Shown here piece by piece: positions 46,809 through 58,085 of a stretch of 64,000 nucleotides of DNA. Under the pieces are notes generated by a model. The model saw only the letters and a list, made by a program, of their open reading frames with translations. It was not told the origin of the DNA and did no database searches. This DNA is from Acanthamoeba castellanii str. Neff. Lineage: Eukaryota; Discosea; Longamoebia; Acanthamoebidae. The translations under genes and the position numbers were made by a program. Where the stretch lies: assembly GCF_000313135.1 (NCBI RefSeq), contig NW_004457384.1, forward strand, positions 147,777 to 211,776, in the 5' to 3' direction. The first letter of the stretch is position 1. Every line of letters starts with the position of its first letter.

Positions 46809-46937
46809 NNNNNNNNNNNNNNNNNNNNNNNNNNNNNNNNNNNNNNNNNNNNNNNNNNNNNNNNNNNNNNNNNNNNNNNNNNNNNNNNNNNNNNNNNNNN
46901 NNNNNNNNNNNNNNNNNNNNNNNNNNNNNNNNNNNNN
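46809..46937. other. Assembly gap (129 N)
   Basis: Run of N that removes the 3' part of the upstream membrane-protein gene. The sequence after the gap runs directly into the 3' flank of the first 5S rRNA gene. Confidence 0.99.
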
Positions 46938-47085
46938 GGAGAGAAGCGTTTTCTCCTGCAGCACGAACCCCCAACAAGGCACACACAAACTTTCTTGACA
47001 CATCTTGACTCACGATACTATTCCTGCAGCAGAGGCCTGGCCCAGGTCAGAATGCAGAAGAAGATGCTGCTGCAAAAAAAGGAGG

Positions 47086-47204
47086 AGGATACGGCACGGT
47101 GGATTCCCGGGTGGTCGCCCACCCCAGTACTAACACCGCCTGGCGCAGCTTAACTTCGCTGTTCGGATGGGAAGCGGTGCTTTCTGCGCAGTATGGCCGT
47201 ATCC
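47086..47204 (-). rRNA. 5S ribosomal RNA, copy 1
   Basis: 119 nt, transcribed leftward. The 5' end reads GGATACGGCCATACTGCGC and the 3' end GTGCCGTATCCT, which pair as helix I. The internal control region includes GAAGTTAAGCTGCGCC and CAGTACTGGGG-type loops (here TTAGTACTGGGGTGGGCGAC). Identical to copies 2 and 3 as far as I can compare by eye. A run of seven T in the sense direction (complement of 47074-47080) follows the gene as a Pol III terminator. The 52-bp 5' flank (47205-47256) is identical to that of copy 2. Confidence 0.97.
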
Positions 47205-47577
47205 ATCAACCCTTGCTCGCCTCATCTATCAAATTAGGCACACTCTCCTATTTTATACGAAAATCCCTTCAATGGCTGTACCCTGGCCAGAGGTTAGGCA
47301 ATTTTCTTGTTGCAGAAGTGTGCTTGGACCAGGTGCCTGTCAGTTCCCGCATGTGCATTCATACTATTATGTGCAGAATAACCCCTGGCCCAATCATCCA
47401 AAATGAGTGTAAGTGAAAAAGGACCAACTTGTGGTCATTTGAAATGAGAGGTCCAGTCATTTTGAAAAGTGATTTCATTTGTGAGTTTAAGCCCATATAA
47501 ATGGTTTGTACAACACAAAAATGGTGTTAATTTAACAATAACAAGACAAAATTGGGAGCATCTTGAGAAATGGCAGA

Positions 47578-47765
47578 TTATTCCTGGTTCTGTGGTAGCT
47601 GCAAACGCTAAAACTTCTACAAAATTTTTTTACAGGGTATTCCGCGCTAAAACGCGGTTTACCCCAGCTCTATTTCGGTTTTCACTGTTTTAGAGCGGTT
47701 TTCCCTGTCCCGCAACTTTTTTGCGCAGTTTTAGACGTTTGCAGCTACCACAGAACCAGGAATAA
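47578..47765. mobile_element. MITE-like element, 188 bp with 30-bp perfect terminal inverted repeats
   Basis: Bases 47578-47607 and 47736-47765 are perfect 30-bp inverted repeats (outer part TTATTCCTGGTTCTGTGGTA). If the element proper starts at TTCCTGG, it is flanked by TA on both sides, like the TA target duplication of Tc1/mariner-type MITEs. The interior is AT-rich with short nested palindromes (CGCTAAAACGCGGTTTA) and no frame. It lies in the AT-rich island next to 5S copy 1. Confidence 0.85.
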
Positions 47766-47791
47766 AATACCATCATAATGAGTGAGAAAAT

Positions 47792-47891
47792 GTGACCCTT
47801 TTTGCTTAGCACAAAAATCAAGTATCTGTACAAAAAAGGCCACCATTGGGCTGTTTTTCATGAGGTTGGTGTACAGATCCAGGAAAGCTTG
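47792..47891 (+). repeat. Dispersed 100-bp repeat, copy A
   Basis: About 95 percent identical, in inverted orientation, to 50800-50898. The shared core includes AAAAAAGGCCACCATTGGGC and TTTTTCATGAGGTTGGTGTA. It lies 26 bp from the MITE-like element. Short frames in it (QAFLDL...NLMKNSPMVAFF on the minus strand) hint that it derives from a coding transposon. Confidence 0.85.
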
Positions 47892-48460
47892 GGCATCATT
47901 TTCAGAATATGTACAGAAGTGGAGGATGTTATTGAAGATGGAATGACAAACACAGAATCCCTTTTTATGTACAGATTTCCCATCCAACACATGATGTGTG
48001 TTGGATTGCAATTTTGCTGAATGTTGTGCATTTTTAAGGTCTTTTCTTGCATTTTCTGTTCAAATTTCTCAGATTTTGGGAACACTTGGTTGAATCATGT
48101 ACACAATAAAGTAAGTGTCTGGTTTTATATTCTTGGTTGTCACCTACATGTTGAATCTCACATGATTTTAGCACAACAAGATTTCCACAGTCATTTGTGA
48201 CCTCTCATTCCAAAGGAGCACAAGGTCATACTTCACCAAACTGAACTGTACTAGGTGTTTTTGGCCATTTATTTTCACTCCAGCTACAACCACAAGGCAC
48301 CAACACCATGCCCCACCACATGGAGGACGTTCCACACCTTCAATAAGGGCTCCTCCTGCCATGAGGTTTCCATGAAAACTGTTTCCTTTTGTTCTGTACA
48401 TACCAAACAAGAAAATAGAAGAAAATAGAATATCAAACAAGAGATTCTTCTTCATCGGCC

Positions 48461-50281
48461 ATGCAAGAACGATTCGACGTCGTGTCGAGGCTGCCGCCGG
48501 AGGTGGCGGTGGGGGTTCTGGCAGCTCTCGATTCGCTGGAGGACGTAATGAAGGGGGCGGCCCTCGTGTGCCGCGCCTGGTTCGCCCTCGCCACGCACCC
48601 CGCCCTCGCCCGCCTGTGGTACCGTCGGCTGCTGCGGCCCGAACCCCGCCTGCCCGACCTCTCCTGGACCGTGCGCCTCCCCCCCCCATCCGGCCACGCA
48701 GTGCACGCACGCAACGTGACCCAACACGCACGCCACGCACGCCACACACAACGCGACCCGACACTCACGCACACGCATCACCACACGCGCACACAGGAGA
48801 ACCTGTGTACCGAGCTGCGGGCGTGCCGGGAGCTGGGCCTGAAGCGCGAACGCGAGCGCATCGCATACTCGCACCCGACCATGGATCGCTTCGTGTGGGC
48901 CGCGTCACGCGGCCACATTCGCATGATCGAGCAGCTCTGGCACAAGGTACGCACCCACACCCACACTACGCACTACACACTACACACACCACGGCCACGC
49001 CAACTTCACACCGACTCAGGCCTCTGTGTGCGTGTGCGGTAATGCGTGTGGGCAGGCAGAATCGGGAGTCGCGGGGAAGGGCCGAGGGAGAGGGAAGGCC
49101 AACGCGGTGCACAAGTTCTACCTGCTGGGGGACTCGCTGGTGGACACCAGCCACGGCCTGGTGAAGGGGGCCGCCTACCGCAGCGAGGAGAAGCGCATCC
49201 CGCTGCTCGTCGCCTGCGCGGCCGGCGAGCTTGCAGCAGCGAGCTTCCTTGTCGAGGTCAATGCGCGCCCCTTCACCATAAGCCACGCCCACACTTTAGG
49301 TACTGTGTATCTAACTAAGCAGTGTTGCTGTTGTTTGGGCCAACGATCAGAAAGGGGCGCCGGTGGACGTGAGCAACACGGAGATGCAGACGCCGCTGAT
49401 GGCCGCCTCGTGGAACGGACATACTGGTACCAGAGCCCCACATTGCGTGGCTGCCGCCGGTTCTTCTTAGGGTCGAGCGTGTCTGGCTGACAATGTTCAC
49501 TGCTATTATACTCGGCGGCCTGGCAGACACGGTGACGTTCCTGTTGTCCAAGGGAGCCGACGCCACGACAGCCGACATGGGCGCAAAGACGCCGCTCATG
49601 CTCGCTGCGTCGGAGGGCCATGCGGCCATCGTGCAGGCCCTTCTTGCACATCTGAGCGCCTTGGGCAAAGGTTTGCTGTCTGCTTTTTGCAGTTTCTTGT
49701 TCAACGTTTGATGTTTGATGTTTGCTGATGGTGTACACCAAACCAACATTGCGCGCGGCTCGCAGACATGAAGAAGATGGTGGAGAGGAAGGACCAGGAC
49801 AAGCGGACGGCGCTGTGGTGGGCGGCATGCAATGGCCACGCGGATGTGGTGCGGCTCCTGCTCCAGCATGGCGCCAATCCACGAGTCAAGGACGCCGACA
49901 AGCGCACGCCAGGTACACGACCATTTTGTGTCAACGGTCATCATGTGGTGCTGCTGCTGACCGCACACGCGCGTCTTGGCAGAGGAGGCAGCGCTGGACG
50001 AAGGCCACGACGAGCTGGTGGAGGAGTTCTTCGGCCACCCGGCACGCAGCCAACGCAAGGATCGAGCGGCGCAGCGCAAGCGGCAGCGCAGGGAGGAGGA
50101 CGCCGAATATGGCGACGAAGACGCTGATGCGGATCCAAGCAAGCCAACACGGCAACAACGACGCACATCACGTGCTGCCAACGAGGAGGACGAGGAAGAG
50201 GGTGTCGACCAGCAGGAGGCCACCGCCCCGCTCCGACGATCGCGCCGGTTACGCGGCCAAAAGGTGGATCAGACCGACTGA
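48461..50281 (+). CDS. F-box and ankyrin-repeat protein
   Basis: Probable SCF ubiquitin-ligase substrate adaptor. The N-terminal F-box reads MQERFDVVSRLPPEVAVGVL-AALDSLEDVMKGAALVCRAW and ALARLWYRRLLR, the usual LPxE...VxxxW...LW pattern. Ankyrin-type repeats follow in separate exons: RFVWAASRGHIRMIEQLWHK, IPLLVACAAGELAAASFLVE, MQTPLMAASWNGHT then DTVTFLLSKGADATTADM, KTPLMLAASEGHAAIVQALL and RTALWWAACNGHADVVRLLL-QHGANPRVKDADKRTP. The C-terminus is charged (AQRKRQRREEDAEYGDEDAD) with basic RRSRRLRGQK, a possible nuclear localisation signal, ending VDQTD. It stands alone between two AT-rich islands and lies just upstream of 5S copy 2. Introns carry CA repeats and AT-rich tracts. Confidence 0.9.
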
Positions 50282-50409
50282 GCGCCGGACAGCATCCACC
50301 AAGGATCAGTCAACACACAATAAATGTGGTCGCGTGAATGCAGATGAAGAGGTTGCGGCCAAAAAGGAACGCCGCCCGTGGCCAAAGAAGGCTGCTGCAA
50401 AAAAGGAGG

Positions 50410-50528
50410 AGGATACGGCACGGTGGATTCCCGGGTGGTCGCCCACCCCAGTACTAACACCGCCTGGCGCAGCTTAACTTCGCTGTTCGGATGGGAAGCG
50501 GTGCTTTCTGCGCAGTATGGCCGTATCC
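50410..50528 (-). rRNA. 5S ribosomal RNA, copy 2
   Basis: 119 nt on the minus strand, same sequence as copy 1. The 52-bp upstream flank (50529-50580 in window coordinates) is identical to that of copy 1 and contains ATAAAATAGGAGAG in the sense direction, about 40 nt upstream of the 5' end. A T6 terminator follows the 3' end (complement of 50399-50404). The 3' flank 50370-50395 matches that of copy 3. Confidence 0.97.
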
Positions 50529-51933
50529 ATCAACCCTTGCTCGCCTCATCTATCAAATTAGGCACACTCTCCTATTTTATCGTACAAACTAACATTTCAC
50601 ACCAGGTGCTGTTCTTGGGTAACCATTGTACTAATTCCAAAGTGTTAGTCAAGTGACTAGATAAGGATGCCACAGTATGTGGTGTCACACTTACAATGCC
50701 CAAGAAGATCTGGCCAAGCTGTGTGTGCAAAATCTCACTCTCTCCAATGAAATTGAATTCATTAAAATGAGGAAAAACAAACTTCATGAACAAGGAGAAC
50801 AAGCCTTCCTTGATCTTACACCAACCTCATGAAAAACAGCCCAATGGTGGCCTTTTTTGTACAAATACTTGACTTTTGTGCTAAGCAAAAAGGGTCACTG
50901 ACCCTTTTCCATGAACACTTGGTTATGAAGTCCACATGAGCTGTACCATGACAGCATCATTGGGAGGGTTATTTTATTTAAAATGTTGACAATGGAGGTC
51001 AACTAATATCTCACACATGAAATGACATGTGGAGATGCTAAATAGGCACTCTGCAGGGCTGAACTCAGGGCAGTATTCTGGCAAAAGCTGATACTCTGCC
51101 CCAAGAGCTGAGATTGGCCCAGAGGCTGTCTTGCTGCTCCAGGCCCATTGATGGAAGGAGCAATTAGCACCTCAAACAGCATCACCAGGAAAAATAAAAG
51201 GAAGACAAGGTCAAAGTTACAAATTTCTTGCCCTTGCTTGCATAAGTATGTTATGGTTTAGCTTTCCATAATGATGTTGCATCACTCAAATCAGTCATAG
51301 GCCATGCCTGGACCAGATGACAAGGTTGTAAGATGTCAAGTGATATCTAAATTGCCAATTTGGACTCAGACCAAAATCTGTGATGATGTGTGCATGTGAC
51401 CTTGTGGCCTGCTGATTTTGAGGAGTAGTTGAGAAAAAAGTGCACACAGTGAGGTGTGCCATTGGCTGGTGTTAGGGGTTGAGATCATGACTACACTGCT
51501 CTATAGCCCCCAAAAAGGTTGGTAGACAGTCAATTCGACAAGAATTTGAGGAATTCTCTTGACTGCAGCCATGACAATCAATATTTGCTGCACAGGGTAC
51601 ATGCCCCTCCCTAGGGCTGGAATTCATGGGTGATGGTAGGTGCTGGGGGGTGATGGCAGGCACTGGGTAAACAACAGTCAGATTAATTAGGTTCCACAAT
51701 CAAAACAGTCAGGTGCAGCCCCGACCCTGAACTGTCCCTGCAACAGAGCATTTCATAGCAAAGCTGTGCTCTGGATGCTCAGCCACTGCAGTTGCCCTCT
51801 CCCACTGGATACACATGAACATGGAGAAGCCACCACAACTGAGCAGCTGTGGGCAACACAAACACATGTATTGAGTTTAGTGCTTGCTGCCCCGTCGAAC
51901 TCTAGCATGTGAATGGAGAGACCCGTGCCTGAT
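50529..51933. other. AT-rich island without a recognised gene
   Basis: Composition changes abruptly to AT-rich. It contains the second copy of a dispersed repeat (50800-50898), degenerate frames such as CVQNLTLSNEIEFIKMRKNK at about 50725-50785, and no GC3-biased exon. Most likely decayed transposon sequence. No terminal repeats identified. Confidence 0.5.
50800..50898 (-). repeat. Dispersed 100-bp repeat, copy B (inverted relative to copy A)
   Basis: Reverse complement of 47792-47891 with about five differences. The flanks are not alike, so this is an old dispersed repeat and not a recent segmental duplication. Confidence 0.85.
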
Positions 51934-52052
51934 GGATACGGCCATACTGCGCAGAAAGCACCGCTTCCCATCCGAACAGCGAAGTTAAGCTGCGCCAGGC
52001 GGTGTTAGTACTGGGGTGGGCGACCACCCGGGAATCCACCGTGCCGTATCCT
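51934..52052 (+). rRNA. 5S ribosomal RNA, copy 3
   Basis: 119 nt on the plus strand, from GGATACGGCCATACTGCGCA to GCCGTATCCT, followed by CCTTTTT (terminator, T5 at 52055-52059). Its 5' flank differs from copies 1 and 2, but the 3' flank 52064-52089 matches the 3' flank of copy 2 in inverted orientation for 26 bp. Dispersed single 5S genes are known in Acanthamoeba. Confidence 0.97.
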
Positions 52053-52361
52053 CCTTTTTGGCCGCAGCCTTCTTTGGCCACGGGCGGCGGGCAGATGGGA
52101 GCAGCTTGAACGAAAACGGTAGAACAGCATCTGTGAACGGTTATTTACCATCTGCTCCACTGTGAGCATCACACGAACAACAAAGACAGAGATCGCGGCT
52201 CGCAGACGTAAACCTCCTCCTTGCCGTACGCAGCTCCTTGTTTTTGCTGTTTTGTTGATAGACCCATCCCAGTGTCCTGCCTGCATCCTTTTCCAGTTGG
52301 CAGATCGTGGCGGCTTGTGGTCTTTTCGAAGCACGTCTTGTTCCAGACCAAGCCAGCCGCG
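52053..52361. other. 5S 3' flank and spacer
   Basis: About 300 bp. The first 40 bp are the repeated 5S 3' flank. The remainder to the stop of the J-domain gene has no coding signal. Confidence 0.5.
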
Positions 52362-54949
52362 TCAGTGTCGTCGCGGGATCGGCTGAGCGGAGGCGGCGTC
52401 GGGCTGGTGGTGCTCTTTCTTGTCTGTCTTTTCCTTCTTCTTGGCGCCTTCGATGAGGCCGACGTGCTGCTTGGCCTTGTACTCGAGCTTCTTGTGGCGG
52501 AGGGCCTTCATCTCCTTGGCCTCTGTCTCCACGTCGCGCTCCTCCTCTTCCTCCTCCTGCACGCCCTCGAAGCCGCCCGCGAAGCCCTGGATCGTTTCCC
52601 ACTCCTCCTCCTTCCGGTGGCCCACCAGATCCAGCGAGCCGCCGTAGATCGAATAGATCGTGTCCGACGCGTGCGCGTAGATGTCCTCCTCCCTCTCCCG
52701 CTGCTCCTGCTTGACTGCACGACACACACCGTACACACCGCACACACCGCACACACTACGTGAGCTTTGAGAAGGGAAAGAGGTTGCACAGTGGTCGGCG
52801 TACCTTGCTGTTCCTTCTCGACCATCATCCGGCGCAGCCGGGATCGGGCGTGCGATGGCGGGAGCGGGGCCTTCAGGGCCGGCGCTGCTGGCTCGACCTC
52901 CGCTTCTTCCCGCTTCGTTTCATCAGCGACCGCCGCTTGCTGCTCAGACTCAGCGACGACATCGTCTTCGTCTTCGTCCTCGCGCGGCTCCTCCTCCGGC
53001 GCAACGTCCTCCTTTTCGGTGAGCTTCATCTCCTCGCGCTCGCGTCGCTTCTCCTCGTTGAGGTCGAGCTCGAGCCGCTTGATCCGCTTGATGTCCCTCT
53101 GCGTCAGCTTGGCCTCGTCGGCCTGCGCGCGCTCGGGGTCCAGCTCGACCTCGTCCTCCACCGCCGCAGCCTCGAGCCGGCCGCGCTTGCCCAGCGTCGA
53201 CGCTGCCGGGCCGCCGTAGGCGATGAGGCCCGGACCGGCAAAGTTGAGCTTCAGACCGCGGGGCACCTCGACCTCGGCGGTCACCACCTCGCCGGTCGTC
53301 TCGCTCACGTAGGTGAGGGTCTTGGTCGTCACGCCCAGAGCCTTGGCCTCCTTGTCCTCGTACAGCACCGACGCCTCGTAGTCCCCGATCGCGTACTATG
53401 CGCAGCACGTGAGTGACCAAACGCACACGCACCACCGCATACGCACACGCACACACGCGAAGGAGGGATGTGTACCTCCTCTTCGCCGGATCCGGCGGCG
53501 TAGAGCTTGCGGGTGGCCCAGCAGACCACGGAGCCGTTCTGCTCGCGTCGGGTGAGGTGGCACTGGAGGCGGGTGCAGAGGTGGGGCGCCCTGCCCACGT
53601 GGCACACCCACACGTCCCGGTCGAGCTCCTCGTACCCGTGCCGATGGCACACCTCGTATGTACACACGTGCCGCTCCTCCTCCTCCTCCTTTCCCTCTTC
53701 CTTTTTTTCTGCCTGCTCTTTTTCAGTCTCTGTCGACACTGCAGGCCGCCTCGTTGGCGCGTCGCTGGTGGTGATCTTGGCCGACCGAGGCGCGGTGTCG
53801 AGCTCGGGCGACACTGGTGTGAGGCGCTCCTGCTCGCTCTGCTTGGCAGCATCGCCATGGGCGTGGCCGTGGCTGTCGTCACGGACTACGCGGGCGGCGG
53901 CGGCCCGGCGGTCATAGTCGTCTCGGGCGCGCAGTACATCGTCGCGCTCCCACTCGTCGACCCAGAGCGAGCGGCCGGTCTTGGCGTTGAACCAGTAGGG
54001 CAGCCCGCAGCCGGCGCCCGGGCGGTGGCTCACCTGCACGCTCCACTCGCCCTGGGCGAACATGGCGTCCCAGCGCCGCCGCCGGGCGTCCATCCACCGC
54101 TCGACGAGCCACAGGGCGTAGACGGGGCAGATCTGCTCGTCGGCCGTGCAGTGGTCGCCCGCGCACATGTGCAGGCAGTTGTGGCGGTGGCACAGGAAGA
54201 TACGCTGATCATCGCTGCTGGTCTTCTTCCCCGCACTCGAGGGCGTCGGCGCCTGCTTCGCTGCGCCGGGCTTGTTTGTTTGCGGCTGAGGTGTGATGGG
54301 AGTCGTGGCGGCGGCGGTGGTGGTGGTGGTAGTAGAGGTGATGGTGGTCGATTGGGTGTCGACGAGGCCGGTGCAATCGGCGGCGCTGAGGCGCCGGATG
54401 TGGCGGCAGCCGGACTCGTAGCCCGCGCACGGCACGCCCTCCCGGAAGCGCAGCTGGCCCGCTGGGATCTTGTACCGCCGCTCCAGCTCGTCCACCTTGC
54501 CTGACCGTTATAAATAATTAAATTAAATTACACATTTATCGATATAAATCAAATCAAAAGATGGTGGTGCGCTTACTGAGGACAGCAAAGCCTTGCGTCC
54601 TGAACTTGTCCATGACCTCGAAGGCCTGCCAGATTTCGTTGCCTTCGAGCATGAGCGGCGTGAGGCGCTCATCCCCACTGGCGCGCAGGCTGGCGTCGTA
54701 CTTGTCCCTCAACTCCACTTGGCTGAGGGTGTTGTAGGCCACCTGCACGAGGCTGAACAGCTCTGCCGCCTCCTCGGGTGCATCCTGATTTTTGTCTGGG
54801 TGGAGCAACAGCACCTTCTTTCGAAATGCCTTCTTGATGTCGTCGAGATGGGCTGTAGCCGGCACCCCAAGCAAATCGTAGTACGACTTGCAGCTTCGCT
54901 TGGTCGTTGCCAGCAGTGCTGCCGCCCCCTTGCCACCCTTTGCCGCCAT
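52362..54949 (-). CDS. J-domain (DnaJ) protein with Cys/His-rich and WW-like segments
   Basis: N-terminal J domain: KSYYDLLGVPATAHLDDIKK, AFRKKVLLLHPDKNQDAPEE with the HPD motif, and FSLVQVAYNTLSQVELRDKY. The junction FAVLS/KVDELERRYKIPAG restores the frame across an AT-rich intron. Next come Cys/His clusters: FREGVPCAGYESGCRHIRRL and FLCHRHNCLHMCAGDHCTAD. A WW-like segment follows, GAGCGLPYWFNAKTGRSLWV-DEW. A second Cys/His cluster is HVCTYEVCHRHGYEELDRDV-WVCHVGRAPHLCTRLQC with SVVCWATRKLYAAG. The C-terminal third is helical and charged (RDIKRIKRLELDLNEEKRRE) and ends QPDAASAQPIPRRH. J proteins recruit Hsp70 to specific clients, so the extra domains probably define the client. I do not recognise this domain order in a named family. 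Confidence 0.82.
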
Positions 54950-55244
54950 GGCAGAATAGCGCGAATCTCAAGCTCGAGATTTGTGCCAGGGAATTGCTGG
55001 ATGGAGAGCAATCAGGCGTTAACCTCTTAGAACCTACGGACCTCTTGTCCCCTGCTGGTGGTTTGCTTTCTTCACCTGTTGATGCAGATAAACAGATAGG
55101 TACGGGCTGAACCGAGGGCCAGAGGGCCAAAGCCAACGTTTTTGGTCTTGGCCGTCAGTCAACCTTCAACAGTGAAGGTTACAAGGACCGGTCTCTCAGA
55201 TCAACAACGCAGATCTACGACAGGAGGAAGTCAAGCAGACAGGT
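54950..55244. promoter_or_regulatory. Divergent intergenic region, J-domain and BTB genes
   Basis: 295 bp between divergent starts. No specific element recognised. Confidence 0.35.
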
Positions 55245-57856
55245 ATGCTGAGAAGAAACAAATCATCATCAAAGGAGGAGAGTGGCGGTGGACCGCCATC
55301 ATCTCCTTCCAATGGAAAGAGAGGAAGTGGCAAGAAGGAGAAGGCAGACAAGGGCGAGAAGGAGAACAAGAAGGGGAAGGACAAAAAGGGCCTGAAGAAG
55401 CTCAAGAGCCGTATCGCCCTCTCACAAAACGCTTCGCTCTCCATCTCGAGCCCCGAAATCAACAGCCATCGCTCCAATTCGCTGCCCGAGCCAACACCCG
55501 CCCCCAGCCCTCCATCCACAGCCGGCTCTCCAGTCCACTCGCGAGGCGAAGCCCCCACCACGGAAAGCTCATCAAGCTCCTCTTCCTCGTCATCGTCGCG
55601 GCCCATGATGCGGCTACGTTCGGCCTCGCTCTCGTCGGCGTGTAGCACCATGTTGGCCTCCCTCTCGCTTCCCCTGTCCTCCTCCACCGCCTCCATCTCT
55701 TCCGTCTCCTCCTCCTCCTCTGCTTCTTCATCTTCTTCCGCCTCGCGCCAGGTCATGCTCGTCGAGAGATCGGAGGCGTGCCAGACCACTCCCACCCCCG
55801 GTATCTCTGGCTCCACTCCACCACCCGCGTCGTCGTCGTCTTCTTCCTCCTCCTCTCCTTCTTCCTCCTCCGACGTGTCGTCCGTGTCTTTTTCCGTGCC
55901 TGCTGCTTCCCCGCCTTCCTCTGCTCCATCTACTTCCTCCTCTTTGTCTTCTTCATCAGCATCAAGCAAACAGGCGGCGTCGTCATCGGCCTTGGCGCCC
56001 GGCAAGACGAAGCGGGACGCGAACGGTTTGTCATCATCATCAGGCTCCTCCTCGACATCATCGTCTTCATCGAATGCCCCGAGCACGACACCATATTCGG
56101 CGACTTCGCGGTCTCCGACATCATCGGTCTCTGCGTCGAGGGCTCCCTCTCCCCGTGCCACGACTTCTTCGTCGTCGTCGTCGTCGTCTTCATCGTCGTC
56201 GGCCCCGGCCGCGCCGTTCGTGCATCCCTACTTCGAGCCCTCCCGCTACCAGTACCACCAGGTCGACGGCTGGGCTCTCGCCACTCCCGTCTCCGACCGG
56301 GACGACCTTCCCAAGATGAGCGGCATCGTCAAGCTCAATATCGGTTCGCGTGATCTCCACCGTGCGTCGTGTGTCGTGTGTCGTGTCGTGCGGTGTCCAC
56401 TCACATCTCGTGCTGTGTGGGCGGTCGCGCAGGTGGCGTCAAGTACGAGACGACAGTGGGCACTCTGGTGTCGCGAGGCGACAACTTCTTCACGACGCTC
56501 TTCTCCCACATGTTCGCCACGCTCAAGGACGAGGAGGGCTACTACTTCATCGACCGCGATGGCGAGTATTTCAAGCCGCTGCTCTCCTACCTGCGCACGG
56601 GCGAGCTCCGCGTGCCGCCCGGCATGTCCAAGATGTGCGTCGAGCGCGAGGCCCACTTCTACCTCATCGATCTCAACAACAACAGCATCGCCGACGGCGC
56701 GCCGCCGGTGGGTACGCAGCTGGCCGGACCACCGGTGTACCACCCGTCGCCGCTCGGCTGCTCGCTCGCGCGACCCAACGCGCGGTCCTACTTCCTCCGC
56801 TACGACGGCGTCTACGTCCAGAAGACCCGCGACGGCGAAGACTTCTTCGCGTACTACCGCTTCTTCCGCGACGGCAAGGTGTGTGTTGTGTGTGTTTGTG
56901 TGTGTCACGCGTGCTTGCTTCGTCTGCTGAATGGAGTGCTGACCTTTATGAGTTTGTGGGGGCGTGTGGGAGGGCAGGTATCGATCGTGACGACGTCGCG
57001 CCACAAGGTGCAGAACAAGGTGAACAACACGTACGAGGTCATCGAGGGCGAGTGGCTGCTCATCCGGTCCAACTTCCAGAGGAAGCCCACCATCCTTATG
57101 GGTACGCTACCCCATTTCTTCGTTCAGCGTCGCCTTTACTTGCTGACACCCACGCACACGCACACGCGCCACCGCACACGCGACACGCACACGACGCACA
57201 TAGGTTCGTTTGGCTATAATTCGATCCAGATCCACTGGCGATCGCCGCGAGACAAGAAGCACGTGGACTGCAACACGCTCCACTTCTTCCCCTCGTTCGA
57301 GCCGCCGACGGACCTGCTGTTCTCCAACCAGCACTGTCGGATGGGCAAGAAGCAGTACCACCGCCTCAACTTCAAGGACGACCACCAGGTCACCATCACC
57401 GTCATGGAGAAGGACCAGCAGCACCACCGCCTCATGAACAGCATCAAGCGCACGGCCACCTACTCCCTCGAGAAGGAGGAGGTCGTGACCCTCAGCATCA
57501 ACGACGACTTCTTCCCGGAGCCCATAATCTCGCTGGGCACCGTGCTGTTGGAGCGGCGCGTCGAGCGGCAGGTGGTCGGGCAGCGGGAGACCTGCCGGGT
57601 GTACCTGGCCGTGGACAAGCACGAGGAGGAGGACGACGACGAGATCGACATCTACACCTTCCTCCGCACGTCATCGCCGCCGGTCTCGCTCAACGACGAC
57701 GACACGGCCAGCAGCGACGATGACGAGTACCGCGACATGTACGCCGCAGCCACGGTCACCAACAACGCGCCCGCTGCGACCAACAACAACAACAACGCGT
57801 CCGGTGGTGGTGGCCCCAACGCACGCACGCGAAGCGAGAGGAGCCTGAGCCAGTGA
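55245..57856 (+). CDS. BTB/T1-domain protein (KCTD-like) with long Ser-rich N-terminus
   Basis: The first about 330 residues (MLRRNKSSSKEESGGGPPSS, then K-rich GKKEKADKGEKENKKGKDKK and long Ser runs) are low complexity. The BTB fold of the T1/KCTD type starts at KMSGIVKLNIG, an intron, then GVKYETTVGTLVSRGDNFFT-TLFS, followed by GYYFIDRDGEYFKPLLSYLR-TGEL and PGMSKMCVEREAHFYLIDL. The C-terminal half is a folded region with YFLRYDGVYVQKTRDGEDFF, VIEGEWLLIRSNFQRKPTIL, KHVDCNTLHFFPSFEPPTDL and ISLGTVLLERRVERQVVG that I cannot assign. It ends in an acidic and Asn-rich tail (EEEDDDEIDIYTF). KCTD proteins are often Cullin3 adaptors, and that is only an inference here. Introns are short, with CA/TG tracts. 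Confidence 0.87.
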
Positions 57857-58085
57857 CGCGCACAAGTCAAGAAGGACGACCGGTTCGAGAGTGTGAAACG
57901 GGTTAGAACAGCCAATCCGACCTTTTTGGAGGGCCCACGATACCATGACTGAATATAACTTGCATTATATAACCCACTTGGCTGACGTGTGAACAACGGA
58001 GCCTATGCTCCCATTTTCAGTTGATGTTTGCTATTTACAGCGTTCTATCTCACAAAGAGACAAAGCTTCGGTGCGCCACCTAGGG
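57857..58085. other. Convergent intergenic spacer
   Basis: Short AT-richer spacer between the convergent BTB and phosphatase genes, holding both 3' ends. Nothing else seen. Confidence 0.5.

Noticed and set aside
47099..47416. Protein frames across 5S copies 1 and 2 (DSRVVAHPSTNTAWRSLTSLF in both)
   Set aside because: The shared peptide is simply the translation of the 5S rRNA gene antisense strand.
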